From Candidatus Nitrotoga sp. M5 (lineage in GTDB: Bacteria; Pseudomonadota; Gammaproteobacteria; Burkholderiales; Gallionellaceae): a DNA stretch of 64,000 nucleotides. The notes under the pieces are model-generated. The model was not told the DNA's origin. It was given only the letters and a program-made list of their open reading frames with translations, and did no database searches. Positions within the stretch are counted from its first letter, which is position 1. Every line of letters starts with the position of its first letter. The position numbers and the translations under genes were made by a program. Location of the stretch: contig NZ_CAKMNW010000052.1 of assembly GCF_927904885.1 (NCBI RefSeq), positions 54,374 through 118,373 on the forward strand, given 5' to 3'. This document shows, piece by piece, positions 1 to 8,829 of this stretch.

Positions 1-2
1 AG

Positions 3-1562
3 GTTTATTGTGATGCATTAAACGGTTTGGAATATGGCTCCAATGTTGGATCGTGCGGAACGTCAACGTTTACTGGCAAGCGCGTACTTGTTGAAAATAT
101 TGAAATGGACCAAAAGTGGGAAAAAATCAAACACTTGGCTCTCCCGCACGGAATGCGTTGCTGCTGGTCTGAGCCAATAAAAAATTCCTCAGGCACAGTA
201 TTGGGCGCATTTGGCATGTATTACAACCATATTGCATTGCCCAATCAAAAAGAGTTAGTTGATCTTGAATCCGCAGCAAGGCTTGCCGGTATCATTATGG
301 AACGGGTGCTATCGGAAAAAGAACTTAATCATTACAGAAAAAATCTTGAAGAACTTGTTGCTACGCGAACGCTGGAGCTTGAAGAAGCTAAGAGGGAAGC
401 AGAAAACGCCAATCAGGCTAAAGGATTGTTTCTTGCCAATATGTCTCATGAAATTCGCACACCTATGAATGCTATCATTGGCATGACTCATTTGGCATTG
501 GAAGCTGATCTTACTAAAACGCAGGAAAATTATGTAAGCAAAGCCAACCAATCTGCAAAAAATTTATTGGGTATCATCAATAATATATTAGATTTTTCAA
601 AAATTGAAGCTGGCAAACTGGATTTCGAAGAAGCCGATTTTCAAATAAACGATGTCATAGATAATGTCATTAATATAGTTAAGTTAGAGGCTCAAAAAAA
701 TGCAATTCAGATTGAAGCAGAAGTTAACCAGGACGTTCCCCTGAACATTAGAGGCGATTCGTTCAGAGTTAGCCAAGTTTTGACTAATCTGGTAATCAAC
801 GCCGTAAAATTCAGTAAGCCTGGGGAAAGAGTATTAGTTAACATCGCATTAAAAGATGATATTGAAAGCAGTATTGTCCTGCACTTTTCTGTCAGTGATT
901 CTGGTATTGGTCTAACTGGAGAACAGCAACAAAAATTATTCCAACCATTCAGTCAGGCGGACAATTCAACCACCAGGCTATATGGTGGCACTGGTCTTGG
1001 CTTAGCGATATCAAAAAAAATTACTGAGGAAATGGGAGGGGAAATTTGGGCTGATAGTGAAGCAAATATTGGTAGCACATTCCATTTTACGGTTCATCTG
1101 AAAAAATGTATTGGGGATGCTCCCGTCCGAGAAAGCGTTTATATCGATGATGAGGCAAATGCCTTTACGATTGCCAATCGTTTGCGTGGTGCTAAATTGC
1201 TACTGGTAGATGACAATGCAATCAATCGCGAGTTGGCCAAAGTGCTTCTTATGGAAAAAGGAGCGATTATTGAAACCGCCTGCAATGGGGAAGAAGCACT
1301 GGAAATATTGGATAGACAATTATTTGATTGTGTATTGATGGATTGTCAAATGCCGGTTATGGACGGTTATGAAACGACTTTAAAAATACGTCATCATAAA
1401 AAATTCAACGATTTACCCGTTGTTGCTATGACTGCAAATGCAATGAAGGGTGAGAGAGAAAAAGTATTGGCTGTGGGAATGAATGACCATATTGCAAAAC
1501 CATTTGAACCTGACGTTATGTTCAAAACTATAGCTAAATGGATAAAATTGAATAGCGAATAG
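3..1562 (+). CDS. Hybrid sensor histidine kinase (GAF-HisKA-HATPase-REC), 5' end outside window
   Basis: A membrane-independent hybrid kinase fragment that would autophosphorylate and pass phosphate to its own receiver. The reading frame is open from base 3, so the protein begins upstream and the TTG at 27 is not the true start. Visible in order: the C-terminal half of a GAF domain (SCGTSTFTG, then CCWSEPI), a short coiled linker, a HisKA box SHEIRTPMN with the phospho-histidine codon at 447, a HATPase domain with N box and the G-rich [10 protein letters not shown], and a C-terminal receiver with VDDN, the phospho-acceptor Asp at 1341 ([11 protein letters not shown]) and the MTANA/KPF signature. 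There is no output domain after the receiver, so it presumably signals by protein contact or through an Hpt partner not seen here. The input signal is unknown. Confidence 0.93.
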   Translation, partial: VYCDALNGLEYGSNVGSCGTSTFTGKRVLVENIEMDQKWEKIKHLALPHGMRCCWSEPIKNSSGTVLGAFGMYYNHIALPNQKELVDLESAARLAGIIMERVLSEKELNHYRKNLEELVATRTLELEEAKREAENANQAKGLFLANMSHEIRTPMNAIIGMTHLALEADLTKTQENYVSKANQSAKNLLGIINNILDFSKIEAGKLDFEEADFQINDVIDNVINIVKLEAQKNAIQIEAEVNQDVPLNIRGDSFRVSQVLTNLVINAVKFSKPGERVLVNIALKDDIESSIVLHFSVSDSGIGLTGEQQQKLFQPFSQADNSTTRLYGGTGLGLAISKKITEEMGGEIWADSEANIGSTFHFTVHLKKCIGDAPVRESVYIDDEANAFTIANRLRGAKLLLVDDNAINRELAKVLLMEKGAIIETACNGEEALEILDRQLFDCVLMDCQMPVMDGYETTLKIRHHKKFNDLPVVAMTANAMKGEREKVLAVGMNDHIAKPFEPDVMFKTIAKWIKLNSE

Positions 1563-1709
1563 CTTTGGCTTACTGAAAATCTATTCGACGGGAATACCTG
1601 TCGCCTTTAGCATCATTTTGATGCTGTTCTTTTCGCTAATCACCATTAATCGTTGTTGCGATTATTCAGGCTTACGGTGGGGGAGCGATCAGTACTCGAT
1701 TTATTCAGA

Positions 1710-2525
1710 TTAAAAAGGTGGTGCACCTGCCACAAACCAAGTTAAATATATAGCACCTGCCGCGCAGGTCAAGGCAGCCATAGTAAGTAATAGCGCTTGC
1801 ATCCATAGCCCCATTTTTTCGGGGAGCGAAATTTTGGCAGCCAGTGGAATTACGGCCAGTAAAGCTAAGGCATACCATGGCAACTGCGCTGACAGTACTG
1901 CGAGGCAGCCAGTCATTCCAGCGATGAGTGACAATGGCAGGGTAAAGTTGCGCCCGCATGGCAACCGAGTATTAGATAAAACTAGTAGCAGCAAGTAAGC
2001 GCTTGCTGCCGCACCCAAAGCTAAACCGAACTGGCCGAGCAGGGCAGAAGCACCAAACAATGCAGCCCCCCCAGTGCCCAGCCCCAATGCCATACCTGCA
2101 CTTCCTGCTCGTACTGGCGATTCATGCAATGTATCCATCCAGTATATCAGCCAGCCGACATACAGAGCACAACCACCGCCCCAAATCACCATTTGCGTCA
2201 TTTCCTGCTGTTGCAAGATGCGTAACGCCATCCATACTGTCGCAATACTGCCCGCTATAGCGAGTATCCATCGTAACGGGCGCCAATTGAACCGTGTTAG
2301 TGTTAAAGCAAGCAATGCAGAGAGTAAGCCCAGCAACACTATTTTGCGCGAAGAGGTGAGGGGTTCTATGGAAAAATCACTCACCAAGAAAACAGTAACA
2401 GCAAACCCGGCAACAACAGCTAAACCGCTTAAGCGTAAGCGTAGCAATAGCTCTGCCACTATCAGCGCGATAACGAAGGGAGCGAGGCCGCCCTGTACGG
2501 CTGGATTGTTTAGTAGTTCTTGCAT
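1710..2525 (-). CDS. Polytopic inner-membrane protein of unknown function
   Basis: A 271-residue, almost entirely hydrophobic protein with roughly eight predicted membrane segments and no motif I recognise. Two short charged loops (SSRK and RFNWRP) separate the N-terminal helices. The C-terminal half is rich in Ala, Gly and Leu. No family assignment is attempted. The ATG at 2525 has no convincing ribosome site of its own. A good AGGAG at 2567-2572 instead serves an ATG at 2560 in another frame (see the leader ORF). The gene stands alone between a kinase and htpX on the opposite strand. Confidence 0.6.
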   Translation of the reverse strand: MQELLNNPAVQGGLAPFVIALIVAELLLRLRLSGLAVVAGFAVTVFLVSDFSIEPLTSSRKIVLLGLLSALLALTLTRFNWRPLRWILAIAGSIATVWMALRILQQQEMTQMVIWGGGCALYVGWLIYWMDTLHESPVRAGSAGMALGLGTGGAALFGASALLGQFGLALGAAASAYLLLLVLSNTRLPCGRNFTLPLSLIAGMTGCLAVLSAQLPWYALALLAVIPLAAKISLPEKMGLWMQALLLTMAALTCAAGAIYLTWFVAGAPPF

Positions 2526-2560
2526 TTTATACGCACAGTTCTATTAATTGTTGATGCCAT
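2510..2560 (-). CDS. Possible 16-codon leader ORF overlapping the membrane-protein start
   Basis: On the minus strand TAGGAG (2572-2567) lies six bases before an ATG at 2560. This opens a 16-codon frame that terminates with TAA at 2512-2510, a few codons inside the downstream membrane-protein gene. The arrangement could give translational coupling to the weakly initiated ATG at 2525. It could also be a remnant of an upstream frame lost by a small indel. The peptide resembles nothing I know. Confidence 0.25.
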   Translation of the reverse strand: MASTINRTVRIKCKNY

Positions 2561-2879
2561 TTTATTCTCCTATTGGAATTTATTATTGTGTGGCTATGTT
2601 TATTTATAATACAAATTTACGTCGGTGTGCAACTCTTGAAATACTAGCCATTATTCCCAATATTAGGGCCATGTCGTAATTAGCAGTTGAGTTTTATCTA
2701 TAAATTCACCAATATTTATAAGTCGTAAGGCTGGATGTTTCTGTGATCAATGATAAATAATTGATAATCAAATGGTTGGAAAATTCTACAGATAGCTATG
2801 ACATGTCCAACATTATATGCCACGATATGAAAAAACAATAAATTGCATCCCATATCTATAGTTTAAGAGAGGCATACAT
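2526..2879. other. Intergenic region upstream of htpX
   Basis: A divergent spacer of about 350 bases, AT-rich. Apart from the leader ORF at its left edge I see no coding potential. A TATAAT at 2605-2610 has no well-spaced -35. The htpX ribosome site is AAGAGAGGCA just before the ATG at 2880. No clear sigma-32 site was found for htpX. Confidence 0.4.
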
Positions 2880-3752
2880 ATGAAAAGAGTATTTCTGTTT
2901 GTCCTGACCAATTTGGCCGTACTTGTCGTCATCAGCTTTACTTTACGTTTGCTTGGTGTAGATAAAATGCTGAATGAAAGCGGTGGCATTAATTTCAACG
3001 CTCTGTTGATCATGTCGGTGGTGATGGGATTTGCTGGTTCAATAATCTCGTTGTTTATGTCCAAATGGTCGGCTAAACGGATGGTTGGTGCACAAATTAT
3101 TACTAATCCGGTAGATCCTATTGAGCGCTGGTTGATAGAAACCGTGAGCAAACAGGCTCAAACTGCGGGAATTGGCATGCCTGAAGTAGCCATATATGAA
3201 GCGCCAGACGTAAATGCTTTTGCTACCGGTTGGAACCGCAACAATGCACTAGTGGCAGTGAGTGCCGGACTGCTTCATAACATGAGCCGGGATGAGGTAG
3301 AAGCTGTGTTAGCTCACGAGATCAGTCACGTTGCAAACGGCGATATGATAACGCTTGCGCTTATGCAAGGCGTAGTCAATACTTTTGTAATCTTTTTCTC
3401 CAGAATCATTGGCCATTTCGTAGATCGGTTAGTGTTCAAGACTGAACGTGGATACGGTCCAGCTTACTGGATTACTAGCATCATTGCACAAATGGTGCTG
3501 GGCATCCTTGCCAGTATTATCGTTATGTGGTTTTCGCGCCAGCGTGAATTTCGTGCCGATGCAGGCGGAGCAAACTTGGCTGGGCGCAATAAAATGATCG
3601 CTGCTTTGGAGAAGCTGAAAGTCAATCACGAACAGGCGACCCTACCTAAGCAAATGGCAGCATTTGGTATCGCGGGTGGAGGTGGTTTTGCAAAGTTATT
3701 CAGTACCCACCCCTCACTTGATGAGCGTATTAAGACATTACGCGCAGGATGA
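2880..3752 (+). CDS. htpX: Membrane zinc metalloprotease HtpX
   Basis: The M48-family inner-membrane protease that degrades misfolded membrane proteins in the envelope stress response. The 290 residues match the usual length. Two N-terminal membrane segments (residues about 4-24 and 35-57) precede the catalytic zinc motif HEISH (His146, Glu147, His150), followed by two more membrane helices around 160-215. The third ligand region [12 protein letters not shown] and the C-terminal [11 protein letters not shown] are typical of the family. The ATG is preceded by a good purine-rich ribosome site. It is monocistronic; a palindromic repeat element follows directly. Confidence 0.97.
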   Translation: MKRVFLFVLTNLAVLVVISFTLRLLGVDKMLNESGGINFNALLIMSVVMGFAGSIISLFMSKWSAKRMVGAQIITNPVDPIERWLIETVSKQAQTAGIGMPEVAIYEAPDVNAFATGWNRNNALVAVSAGLLHNMSRDEVEAVLAHEISHVANGDMITLALMQGVVNTFVIFFSRIIGHFVDRLVFKTERGYGPAYWITSIIAQMVLGILASIIVMWFSRQREFRADAGGANLAGRNKMIAALEKLKVNHEQATLPKQMAAFGIAGGGGFAKLFSTHPSLDERIKTLRAG

Positions 3753-3798
3753 TAAGTGAACAGTGACTCTTTTTGGATTGCCGCAGGTACCGACTGAT

Positions 3799-3966
3799 GG
3801 GGTGCCTTTAAAAATTAAATTTTGAGAGCAGCCACTTCTCAGCTTACCTCGTTGCAAGGCAACGTACGTATAAAAAATTGAACGCTGCATATATTGGATA
3901 TGTAAGTGATAATTTTTTACGAGTAACGCGGTATCGTAACGTAGATTGGATTTTTAAAGGTGCTCT
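3799..3966. repeat. MITE-like element with imperfect terminal inverted repeats
   Basis: A noncoding segment of about 168 bases bounded by GGTGCCTTTAAAAATT at 3801-3816 and its imperfect inverted copy ATTTTTAAAGGTGCTC at 3950-3965, which share CCTTTAAAAAT. Related blocks recur at 26448-26480 and near 62473 (GTGCCTCTAAAAAT), so this may be a dispersed family of nonautonomous elements or solo ends of an IS. No transposase is present. The 3753-4080 gap holds nothing else that I can support. Confidence 0.4.
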
Positions 3967-4080
3967 AACAACCTTTGCTATTGCAGACACAGAACAAGGT
4001 ACAGTTAAAATGCGGTAGTTTATATTGCTTGGAATAAGGAGAATAAGATTGAAGACGGATCAAAACCTGAGTTACTAAAT

Positions 4081-5052
4081 CTAATTTTGCAAGGAATTTT
4101 CTACGTTTGGCGGTACTAGTTGTTCCATTCTATAAGGGTTAAAAGCTGGTTCAGATGGAACCTCTATTTCTGTCGGCGGCACACTTGACGAAGAATTACT
4201 CGATGTTTCTTGTGTTAATTGTTCCATGCTATTCTGTGTATCAGATGTGCTAGCAGTTACTGGAGGTGAATTTTCGATCAGATTTTTATCCGTTATATCG
4301 CTATTTTCATCTTCATAATACTCTTCATCGAATTCGTCATCGAATTCATCATTGAATTTTTCACGTGGCGGATCACCGTCAAATACTAAGCTTTTACGAT
4401 GTTGCATATAACCGTCACGGATAAAAGCATAACGGTCAATTGCGGCTTCTTCCAATATTGATTCCTGATCGAGTAGCCCAGATCGGAGATCGATCGTCCG
4501 TATTCCATATAATGTATTGCGTGTAGGAATATTTGATACTTGGCGAATAGGCCAGACGTAACTATCTCCAAGCAAACCTACGCTGTCGCGAAAATTACTG
4601 GGGCCAAAAAATGGTAGGACGACATAAGGCCCACTGCTAACACCCCAGTAACCCAAAGTTTGACCGAAGTCTTCGTTGTGTTTCTCAAGTCGATCGGTAA
4701 TGTTCAGCAGGCCAAAAATACCAAACGTTGAATTGAATAAAACGCGTGTGCCATCGGATGCAGCTTGAGCAAATTTTAATTGTAATAAATCGTTAATAGT
4801 GACAACGATGTCATTCAGATTTGAGAAAAAATTTGTCACCATGATTTTCCCAGGTTCCGGCATCACGGTGTTGTAGCCTTTTGCTACCGGTTTTAATATA
4901 GCTTTGTCCAACGCATCATTAAATTTATACATTCCCCGGTTATAAGGCTCCAGTGGATCTCGTGAATTTATCTCTCCCTGAGTAGAAGCACAGCCACCGA
5001 GGATTAGGCTGACAAGTAATAAATATATTCTAATTGATGGCATGAAGTTCAT
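4081..5052 (-). CDS. mlaA: MlaA/VacJ family phospholipid-transport lipoprotein
   Basis: The outer-membrane lipoprotein of the Mla pathway, which removes mislocalised phospholipids from the outer leaflet and hands them to MlaC. The ATG at 5052 is chosen over a TTG nine bases upstream. The signal peptide ends in a lipobox LILGGCAS, giving a lipidated Cys. The core matches the family: RDPLEPYNRGMYKFND, then FFSNLNDIVVTINDLLQLK, FGQTLGYWGV, YVVLPFFGPS and the RDSVG segment. After about residue 225 there is an unusual tail of roughly 100 residues, first strongly acidic (repeated DEF, EEYYEDE) and then Ser/Thr/Pro-rich. No mlaFEDCB genes lie nearby; a solitary mlaA is common. Confidence 0.93.
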   Translation of the reverse strand: MNFMPSIRIYLLLVSLILGGCASTQGEINSRDPLEPYNRGMYKFNDALDKAILKPVAKGYNTVMPEPGKIMVTNFFSNLNDIVVTINDLLQLKFAQAASDGTRVLFNSTFGIFGLLNITDRLEKHNEDFGQTLGYWGVSSGPYVVLPFFGPSNFRDSVGLLGDSYVWPIRQVSNIPTRNTLYGIRTIDLRSGLLDQESILEEAAIDRYAFIRDGYMQHRKSLVFDGDPPREKFNDEFDDEFDEEYYEDENSDITDKNLIENSPPVTASTSDTQNSMEQLTQETSSNSSSSVPPTEIEVPSEPAFNPYRMEQLVPPNVENSLQN

Positions 5053-5802
5053 TGAGAGCAAGTTTATTCATTTCGATTATAATTTAATGCCAATAGACGC
5101 AAATGTTATAGATGTTGCTCATGAGCATCATGCCATTTTGGGTGTACTATCATCGCTATCTACATAAAATTTCAGAAGTTTATCTGCTCTTACCCTAAAT
5201 GTTAGACTAAATTAACGGTAATTATACCTTTTTACCGCGTTTTTCGCGGAGGTTAATTGGGATAATGCATGAATTTATATAAATATTAACAAATGTGTTT
5301 GACATTAGGTTGCCTATTTACAAGTTGTAAATATACCCAATCATTAGTATGGCTATAGAATTTGTTTAAATTTAAACTTTAACAAACTGTTTTTATGTCA
5401 ATAAATGGCAGCTGTAAATTGAGCGGCCAGACTAAATTGCATATGCTATTAGCGGTTAGCAATAAATTTATTGAAATCGTTCACAAAGTTTAGCCATGGA
5501 TTATGTGGGAGTATTAAAAAACTTTATAAAATCATTAGCTTTAGCTAAAAAAATAAAATATTTTGAATAAAATTTGCTAAAGTGCAGTTGTTGCTCCTAA
5601 TCGTGAAGTGATGTTGTAAATAGTATATTGGGATACAGAAATACAGACTGAGTTACTTATACTTCTTGTCGAGCTGTCACTTCAATTCACCATCAACTGA
5701 CGCTGGTTATGTAAATGCTGGTTGCGTTGGGTGGCAGCGAATAGTAGGAAACCATTACAAGATGGAGTGCTAAGAAGTATCTTAGTCATTTTCAGCTCAA
5801 GA
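5053..5802. other. Gene-poor intergenic region
   Basis: AT-rich DNA of about 750 bases with no open frame that looks coding. It will contain the mlaA promoter near its left side, but no -35/-10 pair is convincing enough to call. Confidence 0.35.
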
Positions 5803-5979
5803 CTACCGGTTTCGACAAACGTATGCTAATAACCATGCGCAAATCGTTAGTAACCATGAAATGCTTTTAGTAGTGGTCGAAGTGTCGATTAAACCCATTT
5901 GCAGAACTACAGAGAGTGCGCTGAGATTGATGGCAATTATTGAACATAGAATAAAATATGGCAGAAATGATTTAAACAT
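5803..5979 (-). CDS. Small membrane protein (58 residues), unrecognised
   Basis: A frame opening at the ATG at 5979 and closing at TAG 5805-5803. Purine-rich GAAGGGA lies nine bases before the ATG. The product starts MFKSFLPYFILCSII and has two hydrophobic stretches, about residues 5-28 and 39-54, separated by a polar Asp/Ser/Thr loop, with a basic C-terminus (CRNR). This is the shape of a small hairpin membrane protein. It is the only plausible ORF in the 5.1-7.1 kb gap. Function is unknown, and it could be the C-terminal remnant of a larger gene. Confidence 0.4.
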   Translation of the reverse strand: MFKSFLPYFILCSIIAINLSALSVVLQMGLIDTSTTTKSISWLLTICAWLLAYVCRNR

Positions 5980-7125
5980 GGTTATTGATCCCTTCTATAA
6001 TAATGACTTATAGACCTAATTTTTGTTGCTTTAAGCCGACTGGCAATTGTGTAGTTTAAAGGAGTTAAGCAGCATGAATATTTAATTTTATATCATTAAC
6101 TGGCCGGTCAAACGAGAGAGCAATCTGCTGAAAGTCACGAAGGACGCTGGATTCCGGGTGACGGAGGGTGAGGTTGATTGAAGCAGCACAGATGGTTCTG
6201 GAGGTTTACGGTTTTCCTCGTAGAGGCTGCCATAAATACTGAAAAAATGCTGTTTTCCCAGATGATGGATTTTATGCATTGGATTACATCAGGCCCACCC
6301 TGAAAATACGTACTTATTGGCTTAGTCTGTTAATGCATGTTTGGTCTCGTGCAGCGCTATTATTTTTTAGTTTGCTGAATCCAGTACCACTAAATTCATA
6401 GGTATATTTTGTTTAAGATTTTTATTTGTTATTGATATTGATAAGGAGCCAATTGATAAGCCGTCGAAGTCGAAACAAACAAGAATGCCTAACCAATGAG
6501 TAGCAATTGCTTTTGAAACTTAATGAGCAATTTACACTAGAAACGGCCGCCTTTTTAACTCACTTGTCAAGTGCCATTTGAAGTGAGTTTATATCTGATT
6601 AGAGCTAGATGTAGAGTAACGTTTTTTTATGTGACAGGCTGCAACCTGCGCTCATACTTATAGGTAAACGGTACTTTTACCCAGCTTACTGCTTGAAATC
6701 GGTGTATTCTATCCATTGAATGGCAAGGTCGATTTACTCTGACTGTATTCAAAAATTATGATGACCGCAATAACGCAATAATAAAGTATGCTGTGATAAA
6801 AACAAGCAACTATGCCTAAGGCGTGATACAAAACAACGGAATGAATTCGGAGTTGCTCTAGGACATGTTTACAGTTGGGTGAGTGCAAACAGTCATGTTT
6901 TACGAAAATATATTATTTTATTAAATGGTATTTTCATATCAAATGGTTATTTCTTTAACATGGCCATTGACGCAGACTCTTTAGTCACTTTACCTACATA
7001 GAAATACTTGTACCAACTCAGTCGTACTAGTATTAAGTCAACATGCCGTACTCAAGGTTTCTACTATTTTTGTGTATGGGTATTGCACCATTATTTTTTC
7101 GTATAGAACCTCACATTCGCACGTT
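5980..7125. other. Gene-poor intergenic region
   Basis: About 1.1 kb without a credible gene. A 63-codon minus-strand frame at 6088-6279 has unlikely composition and no ribosome site. A few short inverted motifs are visible but no terminator with a T-run. It may hold decayed sequence. Confidence 0.35.
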
Positions 7126-8223
7126 TTACATGCTATGTTTTTTCCATAACGCGATTCCCAGAGGCTGCTTGTCAACTTGGATGGATTGAATCTTATTGCG
7201 TGTAAGATCTATGACGCTAATACCATTCCAGCCTTCTGTAAAGCTATTCCCGCCAGTTAGATACGCTGTCTTGCCATCGTCGCTTAGCACAATTTGTTCA
7301 TGGTCATCATGTAGCGGAATATGTGTTTCCTGTCTATCGCGCAGATTAATACGACTCAGTACGGCTGCACCGTTAACCCCGCCAGCGGGACCAGTACCTA
7401 CAACAAACAGCGTAGACGCATCATTACTCAATGCAACACCGTGCTGATGTGTTTGTGCAGACAGAGAAGATTGTGTTTGTTCTCCCGTTTTTGGATTTAA
7501 CTGAAGTAAAGTGCGACCTTGTATCGGCAACAGGAGATTTCCCTTTGCGTTGATAGCAGCATAATGTGGTTTAGCAAATCCCCCATAGCCGAGTGGTGCC
7601 ACCTCAAAGACCCGTAATGAACGGTCGTTCAGATTATAAGCGGTCACTGAATACGAGTCGTGGTCTATGCTATAAATCTCGTTATTATCGTTGCTGAATA
7701 ACACCTGGAAGGGTCGAATACCTATCGGCACACTGGCCATAACGGTTTGTGATTGCGTCGAGAATATTTCCAGCTGCCCGGCGCGATTGCCGCGATTGAC
7801 GCCCACGGCCACCGTTTTTCCGTCTGAAGAAACGGCGATGCCCATGCCACCTTGCCGATATTCGCCCCATTGAACGCCCGTCAATGAACTTTGATACGGT
7901 ATCAATGCGGTACGCAGACGCAAACGGATATCAACAACCGCAATGCCTTCAGCGGTAGCAACATATGCATGCCCATCTTGGCTAATAGCAACCCCGTATG
8001 GTGCACGGCCTACTTTTACCCGCGCGATGACACCTTTTTGCGGATCCACATAAGCCAAGTGATGGGCCTTGAATTGGCTGACAAGTAACAGGTCAGGTAT
8101 GGACGTTGTGGGCTTCTCGCTGGCAAGTGCGATGCCAACCCAACTCAAGGCGAAGACGAACAACAAATTCTGGAGCCAACCCTGGCTGGCAGACTCCATT
8201 TGTTTTGCTTGTTGCTCGCGCAT
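7126..8223 (-). CDS. Secreted YVTN/YncE-type beta-propeller protein
   Basis: A 365-residue periplasmic or secreted protein with an N-terminal signal peptide (hydrophobic segment about residues 17-34, ending in IALASE). It is followed by repeating beta-propeller blades with the pattern PYGVAISQDGHAYVATAEG, GMGIAVSSDGKTVAVG, HGVALSNDASTLFVVG and IVLSDDGKTAYLTGG, about six or seven blades. Such propellers bind partners or small ligands and have no fixed reaction. The start codon overlaps the stop of the upstream heme-binding-like gene by one base (TAATG), so the two are translationally coupled and probably act together in the periplasm. The partner identity suggests a heme or metal-related role, but that is inference. 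Confidence 0.8.
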   Translation of the reverse strand: MREQQAKQMESASQGWLQNLLFVFALSWVGIALASEKPTTSIPDLLLVSQFKAHHLAYVDPQKGVIARVKVGRAPYGVAISQDGHAYVATAEGIAVVDIRLRLRTALIPYQSSLTGVQWGEYRQGGMGIAVSSDGKTVAVGVNRGNRAGQLEIFSTQSQTVMASVPIGIRPFQVLFSNDNNEIYSIDHDSYSVTAYNLNDRSLRVFEVAPLGYGGFAKPHYAAINAKGNLLLPIQGRTLLQLNPKTGEQTQSSLSAQTHQHGVALSNDASTLFVVGTGPAGGVNGAAVLSRINLRDRQETHIPLHDDHEQIVLSDDGKTAYLTGGNSFTEGWNGISVIDLTRNKIQSIQVDKQPLGIALWKKHSM

Positions 8224-8759
8224 TATTTTGCGCCGATTTGTTGCAGACCGTGCGTCGCGCAGGCTTCATCCAGATTTCCGCCTGGTGCGCCGCCTACGCC
8301 AATACCACCGACGCGGTGACCATCAATGATAATGGGCAAGCCTCCGGCAAGAATTACCATTCTGGAGTCCATGTCACGCAAACCGTTAAGAGCGGGGTTC
8401 TCTGCGATGGCGTTAGCCAATCGCATTGTTGGTTGTCCCATGCTGGCGGATGTAAACGCCTTACCTAAGCTACTGCCTATGGTATGAGGGCCTGCAGCCG
8501 GGTTGCGAACCTGTGTAATAAGTAACCCGCTACGATCGACCACAGCGACACTGACAGCATAGCCATCCTTACGACATTGTTGTAAAGTCGACATCGCAAT
8601 TTTCTGAGCCAATTCCAGAGTCAGCTGAGGCGTTGCAGCTGGAGTGGTCGGTTTATCTTCTGCGTAGGCAGAATGACCGAAGCCAAATACACTGAACAAA
8701 GTGATGGCTGCTAAAGACAGGACACTTTTTTTAACGCCAAATTTATGAGCTGTTTTCAT
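8223..8759 (-). CDS. GlcG/HbpS family heme-binding-like periplasmic protein
   Basis: A 178-residue protein with a clear Sec signal peptide (KKSVLSLAAITLFSVFGFG, cleavage after SAYA) and a single GlcG/HbpS domain (Pfam PF03928 type). Family features: an early helix LTLELAQKIA, AVVDRSGLLI, the loop SLGKAFTSASMG, and the C-terminal GGLPIIIDGHRVGGIGVGGAPG. Some relatives bind and degrade heme or sense redox; others are of unknown function. It is first in a two-gene operon with the propeller and diverges from a LysR regulator, which presumably controls it. A heme-binding role here is predicted from the family, not shown. Confidence 0.82.
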   Translation of the reverse strand: MKTAHKFGVKKSVLSLAAITLFSVFGFGHSAYAEDKPTTPAATPQLTLELAQKIAMSTLQQCRKDGYAVSVAVVDRSGLLITQVRNPAAGPHTIGSSLGKAFTSASMGQPTMRLANAIAENPALNGLRDMDSRMVILAGGLPIIIDGHRVGGIGVGGAPGGNLDEACATHGLQQIGAK

Positions 8760-8829
8760 TTTATTTTTCCTTTTGAAGTTATCGAATATTCGACGGGGAA
8801 AGCTTAGTTGCTCTGCTATAATTTGTAAA
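8760..8829. promoter_or_regulatory. Divergent LysR operator/promoter region
   Basis: The 70-base spacer between the GlcG-like gene and the lysR gene holds a perfect 12-bp palindrome TCGAATATTCGA at 8782-8793, suited to LysR-type (T-N11-A) binding. A TATAAT at 8817-8822 faces the regulator gene. If used, transcription would begin almost on the ATG at 8830, giving a leaderless or near-leaderless message; no Shine-Dalgarno is visible there. Confidence 0.45.

Noticed and set aside
1581..1660. Short minus-strand frame ending VISEKNSIKMMLKATGIPVE
   Set aside because: Only about 21 codons, interrupted upstream by a stop, no ribosome site; may be a remnant but not supportable as a gene.
6088..6279. 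63-codon minus-strand ORF
   Set aside because: Composition and lack of ribosome site do not suggest coding; no family similarity.
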